The translations under genes and the position numbers were made by a program. From assembly GCA_936432065.2 (NCBI GenBank), contig OW386293.2:19108234-19172233 (forward strand): DNA of 64,000 nucleotides, given 5' to 3'. Source of the DNA: Rutpela maculata. Lineage: Eukaryota; Arthropoda; Insecta; Coleoptera; Cerambycidae. This document shows positions 42,154 through 52,526 of this stretch, piece by piece. The notes beneath the pieces were generated by a model. The model was not told where the DNA came from, searched no databases, and saw only the letters and a list, made by a program, of their open reading frames with translations. Within the stretch, counting starts at the first letter, position 1. Every line of letters starts with the position of its first letter.

Positions 42154-42887
42154 CAATATTTTCTAATCTGATTTAGGCTTTATGATGCAAACTAAATTAT
42201 TTTACGCATAAATTGTAGAAAACACACACCAGCATTGTTACTTTTCTCTAAAACACCGTAACTATATTTTTTAATCCGGAAAAGCAAACAGGTAAAAATA
42301 ATTAGTAAGTCTCTTAGGGAAAAAATTCCTTGAATCAACAAAACGTACATTTTAAAAAATTCATTGTCAAGCGAGGCATATTTTTCTCTACATTTCGGCT
42401 CTATTTACATTGTCTTGATTATTTTCAGTGTTTACACAATTTTCTTGGTGGTTGGCGTAAAATATGATGATAACAGTTGACATTGCACATTTTCGTGATA
42501 TTACTGTCGGTATCCCCAAAGATTTGAAATCTAATTAGATCTGACCTACTTTATCCATAGCTTCTGTGCTATAAATCCATTTCCTTATTTTACATATTTA
42601 ATGTTCGTTTACATTTACTGGTTAGATTTCAGGAGAGAGTTAAGAGTTGCGGAAACTAAAACATTATCCCATAGATTCAAATTTCTAGTCAGTGTTTGTA
42701 AACCATGAGGCATGATTTCGGGAAAGAGTTGCTTGTTTAAAATAAGTTGATTATTCCAAATAACAAGAGCTTTTAAAAGATAAATCAGCAGATGGAAAAG
42801 TTATTATAAATCATCTATTAGATAGTTTAGTCATTATATTTACATTTAGAAAAAGATTAGAGAAATGTGCACTTCTAGGAGATCTTA
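42154..42887. other. No recognisable gene
   Basis: AT-rich sequence outside the 13.1-kb element and before the Tc1-like element. No open frame over about 40 codons looks coding and no terminal repeats were seen. It may be old single-copy sequence. Confidence 0.5.
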
Positions 42888-44181
42888 CACTTCTGGGCAA
42901 TGAAATCCCATATACTATTTCTTTGTATATTAAATCATTCTTTATTTATGTCAGTGTCAGTGTCAGTGTCATTTTCGCAATGCTAAAATTAACTGAACAG
43001 GAAAAAAATTTAATTCTCTCTAAAATTGAAGAGGGATGATCTATCAGAGCAGTTGCTAACCATTATCAATTGAATAAAAGTACTGTTATGTAGAAGAAGA
43101 AAAAGTTGGAGGAGGAAAATAGCGTAAAGAGAAAAGACGGTTCAGGCCGATCGAGAATTTCAAATCTCGTTCAAGATGAAGAGCTTCTTGGCTATTTGAG
43201 GAAAAATCCATTTCAAACAGCAGGAGACGCTGTGTTCATGACAAATTTTCCAACATCGATGTCAACAGCTAGCCGAAGGATAGAAAAATCGGAATTAAAA
43301 AACTGTACAATGTTGTGTTTACCGATGAAAAAGTTTTTCAGTCTTGTAATGACAGACATATTCGGGTGTACCGTCCTGCAGATAAAAGGTTTCATGAACG
43401 TTACGTGTCTCCGCGGAACAGGTCCGGGCGATTTTCTGTTAATGTTTGGGCATGTATAAGCGTGCATGGCTTTGGTGTAGCGTGGCGTATTATGGGTAAT
43501 GGACAGATTTATAGGGATATTTTGGAAAACGTTATGCTTCCTTCGGCGGAGCAATTATATCCAAACAACACCTTTATTTATCAACAAGACAACTGCCCTA
43601 TTCCTAATTATTACCGTGGCCTTCGCACAGTCCCGATATAAACCCAATTGGGAACTTCTGGGTTTGCTAGTAAAACAAATGTGTGAACGAAACTTCAGAC
43701 CAAGAAATTAAGAAGAATTATGATCGGCCATTGAAAATTGCTGGGAGGAGCTAAGAGAAAAAGAAAACTATTGTCGTAGACTAATTGCTTCTATGTTAAC
43801 AAGATTTAATCATATCTTAGAAGGAAACGGAGCCATGACAAAATATTAGGTTACATTATTTACACAATAAATGCAATCGCAGTTATGTGCAGTTGTATCT
43901 GTAAATTTTTCAACGTCAATTTTTACATTTGTTATAAATCGAAATCATTCCCATCGAATGGTGTAAAAAGGTAAAAAAACAAAATTACGTATGTTTCTCT
44001 TCTGGATTAATATTATTCAAATACCTTATTTATGACGTTTCACAATCAATGTCAGTTTTTTATAACCTATATGATGATAAAAAAATATAAATTCCAAAAC
44101 GACTGATTCACACCACTCAATACTAGTAAACACTGGATTTATTTATTTTTGAAGTGTACGGGATTTCATCGCACAGAAGTG
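42888..44181 (+). mobile_element. Tc1-like element, inactive
   Basis: The ends CACTTCTGGGCAATGAAATC (left) and, in reverse, CACTTCTGTGCGATGAAATC (right). The left flank is TA (42886-42887); the right flank reads TG (44182-44183), probably a mutated TA. A length of 1294 bp is typical of Tc1-like elements, and it holds one transposase pseudogene. Confidence 0.8.
42980..43849 (+). pseudogene. Tc1-like transposase pseudogene with altered third catalytic residue
   Basis: The frames in order give MLKLTEQEKNLILSKIEEG (N-terminal helix-turn-helix), then SIRAVANHYQLNKSTV, then KRKDGSGRSRISN (the basic linker). The first catalytic Asp is in VVFTDEKVFQS, the second in FIYQQDNCPI. A deletion of about 30 residues follows, then SPDINPIGNFW, where relatives have NPIENLW: the expected Glu codon is GGG (Gly). 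The end reads CERNFRPRN...AIENCWEEL...AMTKY, then TAG. There are several stops and frameshifts (near 43040, 43093, 43300 and 43640). Known family: DD34E cut-and-paste transposase; this copy cannot be active. Confidence 0.85.
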
Positions 44182-44519
44182 TGCATGTGGAATAAATTTC
44201 AATTTAGTCGAATAAAATGTGATTTTTTTTTTAAATGTAAAAAAAAGATAGTCTGTTTAAAGTCGATTTCATATTTACTAATTTTTAGAATACCCTATAA
44301 AAATCTTAAGTTTAACAACTATTTATGAATTCCTAAAACAAACAAAACTATTTATAAAAAATACCTTTTTCTTGGCAAATCAAAAATAAAAAAGTTTACA
44401 AGAGTGCGGTATCTTATCCGGGAACACACTATATTTAGAATTTTAATAATGTATTTTTTAGGTTTGTCTTCAATAAGTTGTATTCTAAAGATCGTTTTAT
44501 TTTTATTTTATCGTAAAAA

Positions 44520-45930
44520 AGAAACATACGAAGGCGTAGAAGGGCCACTGAAATATATATATTTTTTAATTCCGTGTTTAATCTCGGAATTCCGACTTTA
44601 TTCTCGGAATTCCGACTTTAATCTTGGAATCCCGAATTTAATCTCCCGGAATTTCGAGATTAAAGTCGGATTTATGATTTCATTTGAAAAACGTCCATGC
44701 AGTGATGAAGCCACTCGCAATACCATCAGCACCCCCTTCTCCACTACCAACGCGGCATATCATTTTATTGGTTTTTGGGGTAGGCGATTTCAAATATTAT
44801 ATTATTAAAGTTCTATGAACTATAATTTTCGCATAGGAGTGCAAATATTGTATCAATTTTTTTCCGTTCTAAGAGGTTTGGATAGGAAATCTGGATGTGA
44901 AAGTAGTGATTCCTTAGGCAGCGGTTTTTGAACACATCAATAACAATAAAATGCTTTCTTTCTGGCGAATACACTATCGCCCTCATTTTCACACTAAGAA
45001 AATGGCACTGAAAATAAGTTCATTTTCGGTATTTAGCTTATATTACCTACTAGACGAATTTAGTTAATATAAAGATGTATAGAATCAAACTTTCTATAAC
45101 TAACTCTAGTTTTAAACTATTTTTAAGTAAATATCAAAATCCACATAAGGAAACGTACATTATCGATTAGTTTAACAGTTCAAAGAAATTTGTTTTATTT
45201 TTATTCTTAATTTATTTTTTGAATCACTGTACCCTGGTTAATCCATCTGTATTTACGCGATTACTCAGATTTTTATTCGAAAAACCGTTTGGGAATGTAC
45301 AAGGTGGTCTCGCGAACATTAAAAATCCATTTAACTTGATTATTTTTGGAGTTACGTGAAACAGTTTATAAATAAAAGTTAAAATAGAAAATCACAATCT
45401 TCCAAAAATCTTATCAGAAACACTACTGAACTCTCATTTTGGAGTTATGAGCTTTACTTGGGTTTTAATTTAACAACTCGTATATTTTTACTGGTAATTA
45501 ATTTCACTTTGTTTTAAATAAGATGGAAAATTTCAATAATTGATATACACTTTCCACGGTAACATCTTCGTAGCTAAGTTATTAGTCATCCAATTTCAAC
45601 CAAATATGAACCAGTATCAACTATATACTATATCTTTCTTGAGTAAAAAAAAAAAATATTTCAGTCATTGACTTACATTTTTATTAAGAACGAACAGGAT
45701 GGATTATTCGAAAGGCCATAATAGGCATTTTTTCATCTTTATCTTCACACCGACGCATTTCAAACATTAGTCTCATGTTTCCAACTCTAATCTACGAATT
45801 CTGAGATTAAACTCAGAATTCCGAGATTAAAATAGAAATTCCGAGATTAAAGTCGGAATTCCGAGATTAAACTCGGAATTAAAAAAATATATTTCAGTGG
45901 TCCTTCTACGCCTTCGTAGAAACATACCAA
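44520..45930. mobile_element. Inverted-repeat element with palindromic minisatellite arms
   Basis: GAAACATACGAAGGCGTAGA, then AGGGCCACTGAAATAT, at the left is mirrored by TTTCAGTGGTCCTTCTACG, then CCTTCGTAGAAAC, at the right. Each arm then runs into tandem ~20-bp units of the type TTCCGAGATTAAACTCGGAA (44570-44680, 45785-45890), themselves near-palindromic. The interior includes a CCACATCCAG repeat fragment (44730-44945). No transposase and no clear duplication were seen. Confidence 0.6.
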
Positions 45931-45939
45931 TTAAAAAAC

Positions 45940-46572
45940 GAAATATTTTTTTTGATTTTGGGAGTGATTTTAAATTTAAAAAAAGTTCGTTATTGAGGGG
46001 CCCATATTACATATTTTGCACCAGACCCATTCATCCCTAGATGAATAGATAATAATCTTGATATTAATAAGAAAGCCCTGAGCTCTGCCACCACGAGCTG
46101 CCACTTATAAACAATTTTTGTTTATTTTGTCACGCAGTTTCACTCTCTTAATTTGCGCCATTTTGTAACATTCTGTCGATAATAATAATTTATAACAATA
46201 TGTAATAAATACACAGAAGTGATATTTGTTATACGTGCAATAGTTGTTCAAATATTCCAAAGAGTGCACAATTTCAAAAAATTCAGTATTAAGCTATTTG
46301 TTTTACCATATTAACCACAAAATCAATGGAACCAACGCGATGGAAATGCAGAAGAATAAAACCCTGTAATTTACGACATCGTTTATCAAATGCGATTCTA
46401 AAATATATGGCGATTAAAAACATTCATGTTTATTTTATCTAGCACGCAACGCTACATACAAAGTATTTTGTGCATAGATTTTCCATTATTAGAGACTGGC
46501 ATTAGTGCTGTCGCTGTCGGTTGAACAGCTGTATAATTCGTCAGAATGCAGAAATATTAGTAATAAAATGTG
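45940..46572. other. No recognisable gene
   Basis: Only a short open frame (46326-46442, starting MEPTRWKCRRIK) is present, with no recognised relationship. No terminal repeats. Confidence 0.45.
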
Positions 46573-46700
46573 ATACCGAATTAGTGGCTCAGTGTCTGCA
46601 TTGGGCTTAAGATGAAGAGGTACACGGGTTCAAATCCTAGCTAGGATATAGATCTTTAGTGGCATTTTTAATGTGTTACCTAGTCGGTAGAAGAGGGACA
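46573..46700 (+). repeat. Composite Pol III-type repeat, tRNA-like head only
   Basis: A-box-like TAGTGGCTCAGTGTCTGC, then the B-box-like GGGTTCAAATCCTAGC, then the downstream GTGTTACCTAGTCGGTAG shared with 30725-30750. The 5S-like part is missing, apparently truncated before the neighbouring element. Confidence 0.65.
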
Positions 46701-47290
46701 GCGCGAAATTGAAAAACTCACGTTTTGCAAATATACCTCTCTGGAATACAGTCCAGTGTTTGACGGTAAAAATAGGATTCTTTCGTACAACATCGATTTT
46801 GATGAAAAGTAATTAAGCTCATCTAACCTTCCTCTTCAAAAGTTATGTATTCCAGATGTGTGCTTTTTGTTTTTTGGGGGTGAAAATTATCCTTCTGAGA
46901 AAGAAATTAAAAACATAAATTTAAGCGTTAAATAGATTAAAATCGTGTTTAAATATGTAGAATAAACATTATTTCATGTCCTGGAATATAATTTATGATG
47001 TGTTACAACGTTTCAACCCTTTAAAACCACCCCTTATGACGAAATTAAAAAAAATAGTTTTCGGCAGCTTGAAATGTTTTAATGGTGCATTTATAATGAA
47101 TTAAAATCTCGTTACTGTTTAAAATACCATCTATGAATTATTATAACGTTTCATCCATTACAAACCCCCCTCGTGATAAAATTAACTACTAAATTTACTT
47201 GAAATTAAAAACTGAAATTATTGAATGAGTTTAAAGGGGAAAAATAGAAATTTTATTTACATTATAAGACCATGTTTTATTATTGAAAAC

Positions 47291-48267
47291 CTATCGATCA
47301 TCAGAAGAACTATCATCAGAAGAACTATCATCGCTATCATCACTATTGGCCTCTTCCTCTTGGTCTGTAATTGTAGGACAATTTTGACAGTTGTCACCGA
47401 ACCATGTTCCGCATGTTGCGTTACAAAGAAGTCCAACTTTTCGGCAGCTACAAGCCCCGCCGCATCCTTTTTTGCAATTACAGAATATTATTTTGAATTC
47501 TTCCGGTGCATGCATATCCAGCATTTTGATTGGTAGTAAAAATCCTTTATTATTAATCCATTACCAATCAGTTGGACGAATATTTTTGTTCCCAAGCCAC
47601 ATCTGGGTTATAAATAAACCTTCTTAATGTGCTCATTCAGAGCATCCACAGTCGGAACAAGGGATGATAATCTCACAGCACTGTTTTTACTGGTAGCCTT
47701 AATAAAGGAACCATAGCGCATCTGCTCGAGAAACGCTGATAAGTCTTCGACACGGCTCAATTTTTTTACTGTGGTGTCTCCTTAGTAGCTCTGTATTGTA
47801 TTGTACAGTAATATTGTGCAGTACCTACCCGCTTCTAAAATTTCTTCCAGCTCTGAAGTACTATCATAAAATATATCCACCTGATCTCTATAAGATCGAA
47901 AAATTGTTTTTTGCCTTTATTATAGAACGCGGACGTTGTATCACATCCAGTGAAACAATGCGAAAAAAGGATTAACTTCGCACTGTTTGGATGATCCACT
48001 TCAAAACTTTTCGAGGAATACGCCATCGAAGGAACATTTTGTTTTCCTAATTTCAGGAAATAAATTTCTTCGTCGACCTTCACTCTGGCAGTCAAAATTA
48101 CTGAGATATCGACATCTTCCACAACTATAAGTTTTTGTAATCTCGAGTCATCTTAAATGGCTATTTCAACTATGAACTCGTCAGCTTCTTCTTTTTCTTG
48201 ACAGCATTTGATAGATTTTTTTTTTAATTCCTCACTAAGAGACGTTATAAGTCTGCTTTTATTTTTG

Positions 48268-48308
<41 letters not shown>

Positions 48309-48350
48309 GTGTATGAGAATATATTTGTACATATATATAGATACAGGCAT
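47291..48350 (-). pseudogene. XPG/FEN-like nuclease with Cys-rich C-terminus, degenerate
   Basis: From 48250 down: ITSLSEELKKKSIKCC, then EADEFIVEIAI and VVEDVDISVILTARV, then EIYFLKLGKQ, AYSSKSFEVDHPN and LILFSHCFTGCDTTSAFYNK. The acidic triplet (EAD..., EDVD, GCD) has the spacing pattern of the FEN/XPG nuclease fold, where these residues bind metal. After a frameshift near 47890 the C-terminus has LSSLVPTVDAL, then APEEFKIIFCNCKKGCGGAC and SCRKVGLLCNATC, a Cys-rich block, and an acidic Ser/Asp tail. Stops and frameshifts make it non-functional. Many insect genomes have such proteins, usually unnamed; function inferred: nuclease of a DNA transposon. Confidence 0.65.
48271..48307. repeat. (TG)n microsatellite
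   Basis: About 18 TG units in the 5' part of the nuclease pseudogene. The TH/CV repeat peptides on either strand here are artefacts of it. Confidence 0.95.
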
Positions 48351-50040
48351 ATGTGTTTACATGTATTTATAAATGCTCCAAAATTGTCGAGAATAAAACA
48401 ATTTACATACTCTGAAAATTTCACCGAAAAAGGGCGATTAGTTTTTCAATGATAATTTCCTTCATTTTTGAGCTATTCAATCGCTCCAAAAACCATTTCA
48501 CAGAGAATTTTAAGGGTTACAAGGCTTGTAAAGTTGAACCTTTCGTATTTGAGATTTTTGAGTTTAAAGGGCTCGGGGATGGTGGTCCTCGCACTCAAAT
48601 GCAAACTTATAACGGTGTTATCTTAATTAATTCTTATACTAGAGAAATTAAAAAAAATAAATAAAATTTTCAGCAAAAGAAAAACTTAATTTTTGTACTC
48701 TAGTATTTTTTACATATCTTCTTTAGTTTTTGATTTATTGTGAAAAAATGAAATTTTTTAAAGAAATTTCAAAAATTATTTCAAATATAAATCAAACTTT
48801 TTTTCAAATCTAGGCATCCCAAACCGATCAAACTTCTAGAACATGTTGTTGGTACTTAAATAAAGTAAACTGTGAATGGATTACGTTCAATTTCAATTCT
48901 TGCGGTGAAGCCATTAGTTTTATTGCTGATTTTTTTCTCCAAATAAACGAGACAACCATTTTATTTTCATCATAACTCCGTTAGTTTTTATGCTAACCAC
49001 TTTTACCCAAGCTCAATTTAAAGGTCTTTTCGCGTACTTTTAAAAATGTCATATATGTTTTACTCCAAAAATTTTCCGTTTTTCCGTTATTTAACGTTGA
49101 ACAAAAAGTCACTTTCAACGAGCCATAACTCGGCTCGTATTACATCTACAGAAATAAGAAAACCAATCGATTTATTATTATAAGCTTCATTTTTGCTTAT
49201 AATAATTTTTTTGATAAAACCTAAGGTATTCGAGTTATTCGCGAAAAGTCGTTCTAAAACATGAATTCTTTAGATGAAAAATCAACATTTTCAATCACGA
49301 TTAACTCAAAAAGTATTGACTCATCGAAAAAACTTTATAGGACATTTTTTGCTTAGAATTTATTCCCCTACCGATTTCTGTGGTTATTTTGAATGTAATC
49401 ATTTCCACGGCCGAGAAGGCATCCACCCCCAGGGTAAAAGCACACATCGGCATTATATAACTTTTGTTCCTTGTGCCATTCCCTAATTACTGTCCCAATT
49501 TTACGTCAATCGGTTCTGTACGAAAGAATTCTGAGCGAAAAACCGTCAAACACTGGACTAATAGGGTGTTTTCCACATATAAAAATTCACTTGAAATGAT
49601 GCATTAATATGAAGTAATACATAAATAAGAAAGCCTAAAACGCATTCATATTAATTATATCAGATTAAAATAAATATTTAATAAACACTTACTTTTCAAT
49701 TATTTGAACGATTTCGAAAACGCCACCTTATTGGGTAATGATCCTGATGACGTCGTTTCGTATATCATATGCTATTAGGCCATGCCAACTTAGGTGATCC
49801 GTATATGTACATGGGATTTGTTAGTTGTCTTAATTTTAAGTTGGTACTTTGTGACGTCAGAATATCACTAGCGATGACCTGCATCGCTTGATATATTGGT
49901 AATCAATTAATGATCATAACCGAGCAAAATATAATTATAAATATTCAATACTAGAAGCTATATTAGTTTCAATTCAAAATAAATCTCATACCATTACAAG
50001 CATAATTGTCATATTTGTCTAAGGTGGGGGGAAGGTAATA

Positions 50041-52526
50041 CCATTGATAAATTTCGTTAATTTCCTAGACTTAAATCAATACAATAACATAGAAAACTCT
50101 GACAATCGCTTACTAGACTTGGTGCTATCTAATAAAAATATCACCGTCGAAAAAGCCACAGATATCATTGCAAAGGAAGATGTTTATCATCCAGCTTTGT
50201 TAATATCGTTCAATATCAATTTTAATCCAAGAAATAATAAACAAAAAATTAACACTGTCTTCTATAACTTTCGGAAAGCCGACTATATCAACCTATATCG
50301 TGAATTGACCGAAATAAATTGGGACGGCCTAAATGATTTCTCTGACGTTAATCTGGCTTGCGATTACTTTTATGACAAAATATATCGGTCCTTTGATCTG
50401 TTTGTTCCTAAAACAAAACTTCGAAATAGAACGTACCCACCGTGGTTTTCCCCGGTAATAATAAAAAATATTCGACTAAAACAAATTCGATTGAAATAAT
50501 ATAAAAGAAATAATAACCCCACAACACTAGAAGAATTTAGAGTTCTCAGGCGAACCATAAAAGAAATATATTTCTTACAAAAATTACTACAATAATATTG
50601 AACGTAATATTTCTAATAACCTCAATAAATTCTGGCAATTTGTTAACGCCTAGCGAAATACATCCACTATACCTAACTATATGATTCTCAATAACGAGGA
50701 GTATAAGGAGCAAGAAAGCATTGTTAATGCATTTGCCTCCCACTTCCAGGACTCATATATACCGAGCGATGACCTGGCTGATCCAACGGAGGATAGCTCT
50801 ATAACAGACTCTTTTCATGTTGAAAGTTTTACAGAGTCAGAAGTATATGATTGCATAAAAAAATTAAAGCCGAAAAGCACATCGAGGCTTGATAATATAC
50901 CCGCATTTATAATAAGAGACTGCGCTAATGTATTTACACACCCTTTGACCATAGTCTATAATTTAGCTCTAAAAACACAAACATTCCCAAGTACTTGGAA
51001 AATGTCTAGAATTACACCAATTTTTAAAAAAGGCGATCGCAATAACATCCTGAAATATAGACATATCACTATTATAAAAAACTTTGCCAAAATTCTTGAA
51101 ATGCTTCTTCATGAATATACATCTAATTATATGAAAAATCACATCACTCCTTATCAACATAGCTTCACTCGTGGCAGGTCAACTGTCACTGATCTCTTAT
51201 CTATTACTTAAACTTTAGCTGACTCATTAGATGCTGGCATGCAGACGGACGTAATCTATACAGATTTTTCCAAGGCCTTCGATAGACTGGATCATAACAT
51301 CCTACTGCAAAAACTTGCTAATAATGGATTTTCTCCAATACTCCTTGAATTTTTATCTCGTCTTATCTCGCCGATAGAAAGCAACTCGTGCAATGCTGTG
51401 GTTACCAGTCTGTTGAAATAGCCTCTACCTCTGGAGTTCCACAGCTCCAATCTGGGTCCACTATTGTTTAACATATTTATAAATGATATTGGATCTGATC
51501 TAAATGTTTCGTTTATGCTTTATGCTGATGATATGAAAATCTATTCCACTATTAACAACACAGCTGACTGCGATAATTTACAAGAAAATCTTCTCAAGAT
51601 AAATCTATGGTGTTCAAAAAACAAATTACCATTAAATGTTCAAAAATGTCATGTTATGTCTTTCACAAATAAATTGCATAGAATAAATTACAACTACTCA
51701 ATAAATCAATCAACGTTATCTCGACCTGACACCGTTCGAGATCTGGGAGTCACTTTCGATAATAAAATCACTTTCAAAAATCATATCAATAATCTAATAT
51801 CAGAATCTTATAAAACGCTAGGCTTTATCGTTAGGAATTGCAAGGACTTCACTAATACTAGTACACTAAAGTTGCTATACATCTCGTTTGTAAGATATGA
51901 TCTCCATGTGAATGCTGTACAAAACGTACAAAGAAGATTCTTAAAGTATGCTTGCTATAGAGAAGATGGTGTATATCCCGCTATTGGCTTTCCTAATGAT
52001 CGAATGGAGAACAGGTTATCCATCGAAAGTCTCGAGAATAGGCGTATGAAATCGCAAATAATCTTCTTATATAAGCTACTGAACAGTAAAAGAGATTGCA
52101 GTGATATTCTTCATCGTATTAATTTTCAGGTACCTAGAATTACCTCTAGGCATTCACTAACTTTTCATTTACCGACGCCGAGAACAAACATCAAAAAGTT
52201 TTCTCTTATTAATCAAATATGCGACAAATATCATAAAATTCAAGATAGAATTAACATATTCAACTGCAGTGTAGCCTCCATAAAAAAAACTGTCATAAGC
52301 TGTTTTCTTGTTGTTTTGTTTTGCTTATTTTTATTTTCGATTGTTACTTATATGTCACCTATGTTTATGCTTACATAATATCGAATTACTATGTAAATTG
52401 TATATTTATTAATTGTATTACTTATGTTCCCATTCTGTAATTGGGTTAACACCCTGTTGATTGGTTGTGTATTAAATAAATAAATAATTCTGTGGTAAGT
52501 ATATAATATGATCTATTTGCAATATT
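50041..52526 (+). mobile_element. 5'-truncated Jockey/CR1-group LINE
   Basis: Starts within the endonuclease/linker region and runs through reverse transcriptase to an A-rich tail (ATTAAATAAATAAATAA, about 52470-52487). GAAGGTAATA occurs just before it (50031-50040) and again at 52527-52536, a candidate 10-bp target duplication. If so, about 35 nt after the A-rich tail belong to the copied RNA. Confidence 0.75.
50044..52378 (+). pseudogene. Jockey/CR1-group ORF2 (linker plus reverse transcriptase), degenerate
   Basis: Frames in order: the end of the endonuclease and linker (50044-50499) with RLLDLVLSNKNI and VFYNFRKADYINLYREL; then 50681-51211 with ESFTESEVYDCIKKLKPKS, IPAFIIRDCANVF and MSRITPIFKKGDRNN; motif A YTDFSKAFDRLDHNILLQKL (51239-51421); and the catalytic FMLYADDMKIY at the start of 51464-52378, followed by TVRDLGVTFDNKITFKNHIN and LENRRMKSQIIFLYKLL. 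Stops or frameshifts occur at 50497, 50590-50680, 51209 and 51419. The GxPQG block is damaged (GVPQL). Known role: reverse transcriptase of a non-LTR retrotransposon; inactive here. Confidence 0.85.

Larger units (their letters stand above)
46749..49559 (-). mobile_element. Element encoding an XPG/FEN-like nuclease; 4-bp duplication (Academ-like)
   Basis: The ends CAGTCCAGTGTTTGACGG (left) and, in reverse, AGTCCAGTGTTTGACGG (right), with inverted similarity continuing to ATTCTTTCGTAC, are flanked by AATA (46745-46748 and 49560-49563). It carries a minus-strand frame with XPG/FEN-like motifs and a Cys-rich tail. Known: Academ DNA transposons carry an XPG nuclease and make 3-4-bp duplications; I infer this or a related class. 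It is internally deleted relative to a complete autonomous element. Confidence 0.55.

Noticed and set aside
45297..45330. Another mariner element end (TACAAGGTGGTCTCGCGAAC); similar at 11880
   Set aside because: A single end-like motif without a matching inverted end or second TA in reach, so no element can be delimited.
48270..48452. Open frame beginning with alternating Cys-Val
   Set aside because: Product of the (TG)n microsatellite, antisense to the nuclease pseudogene.
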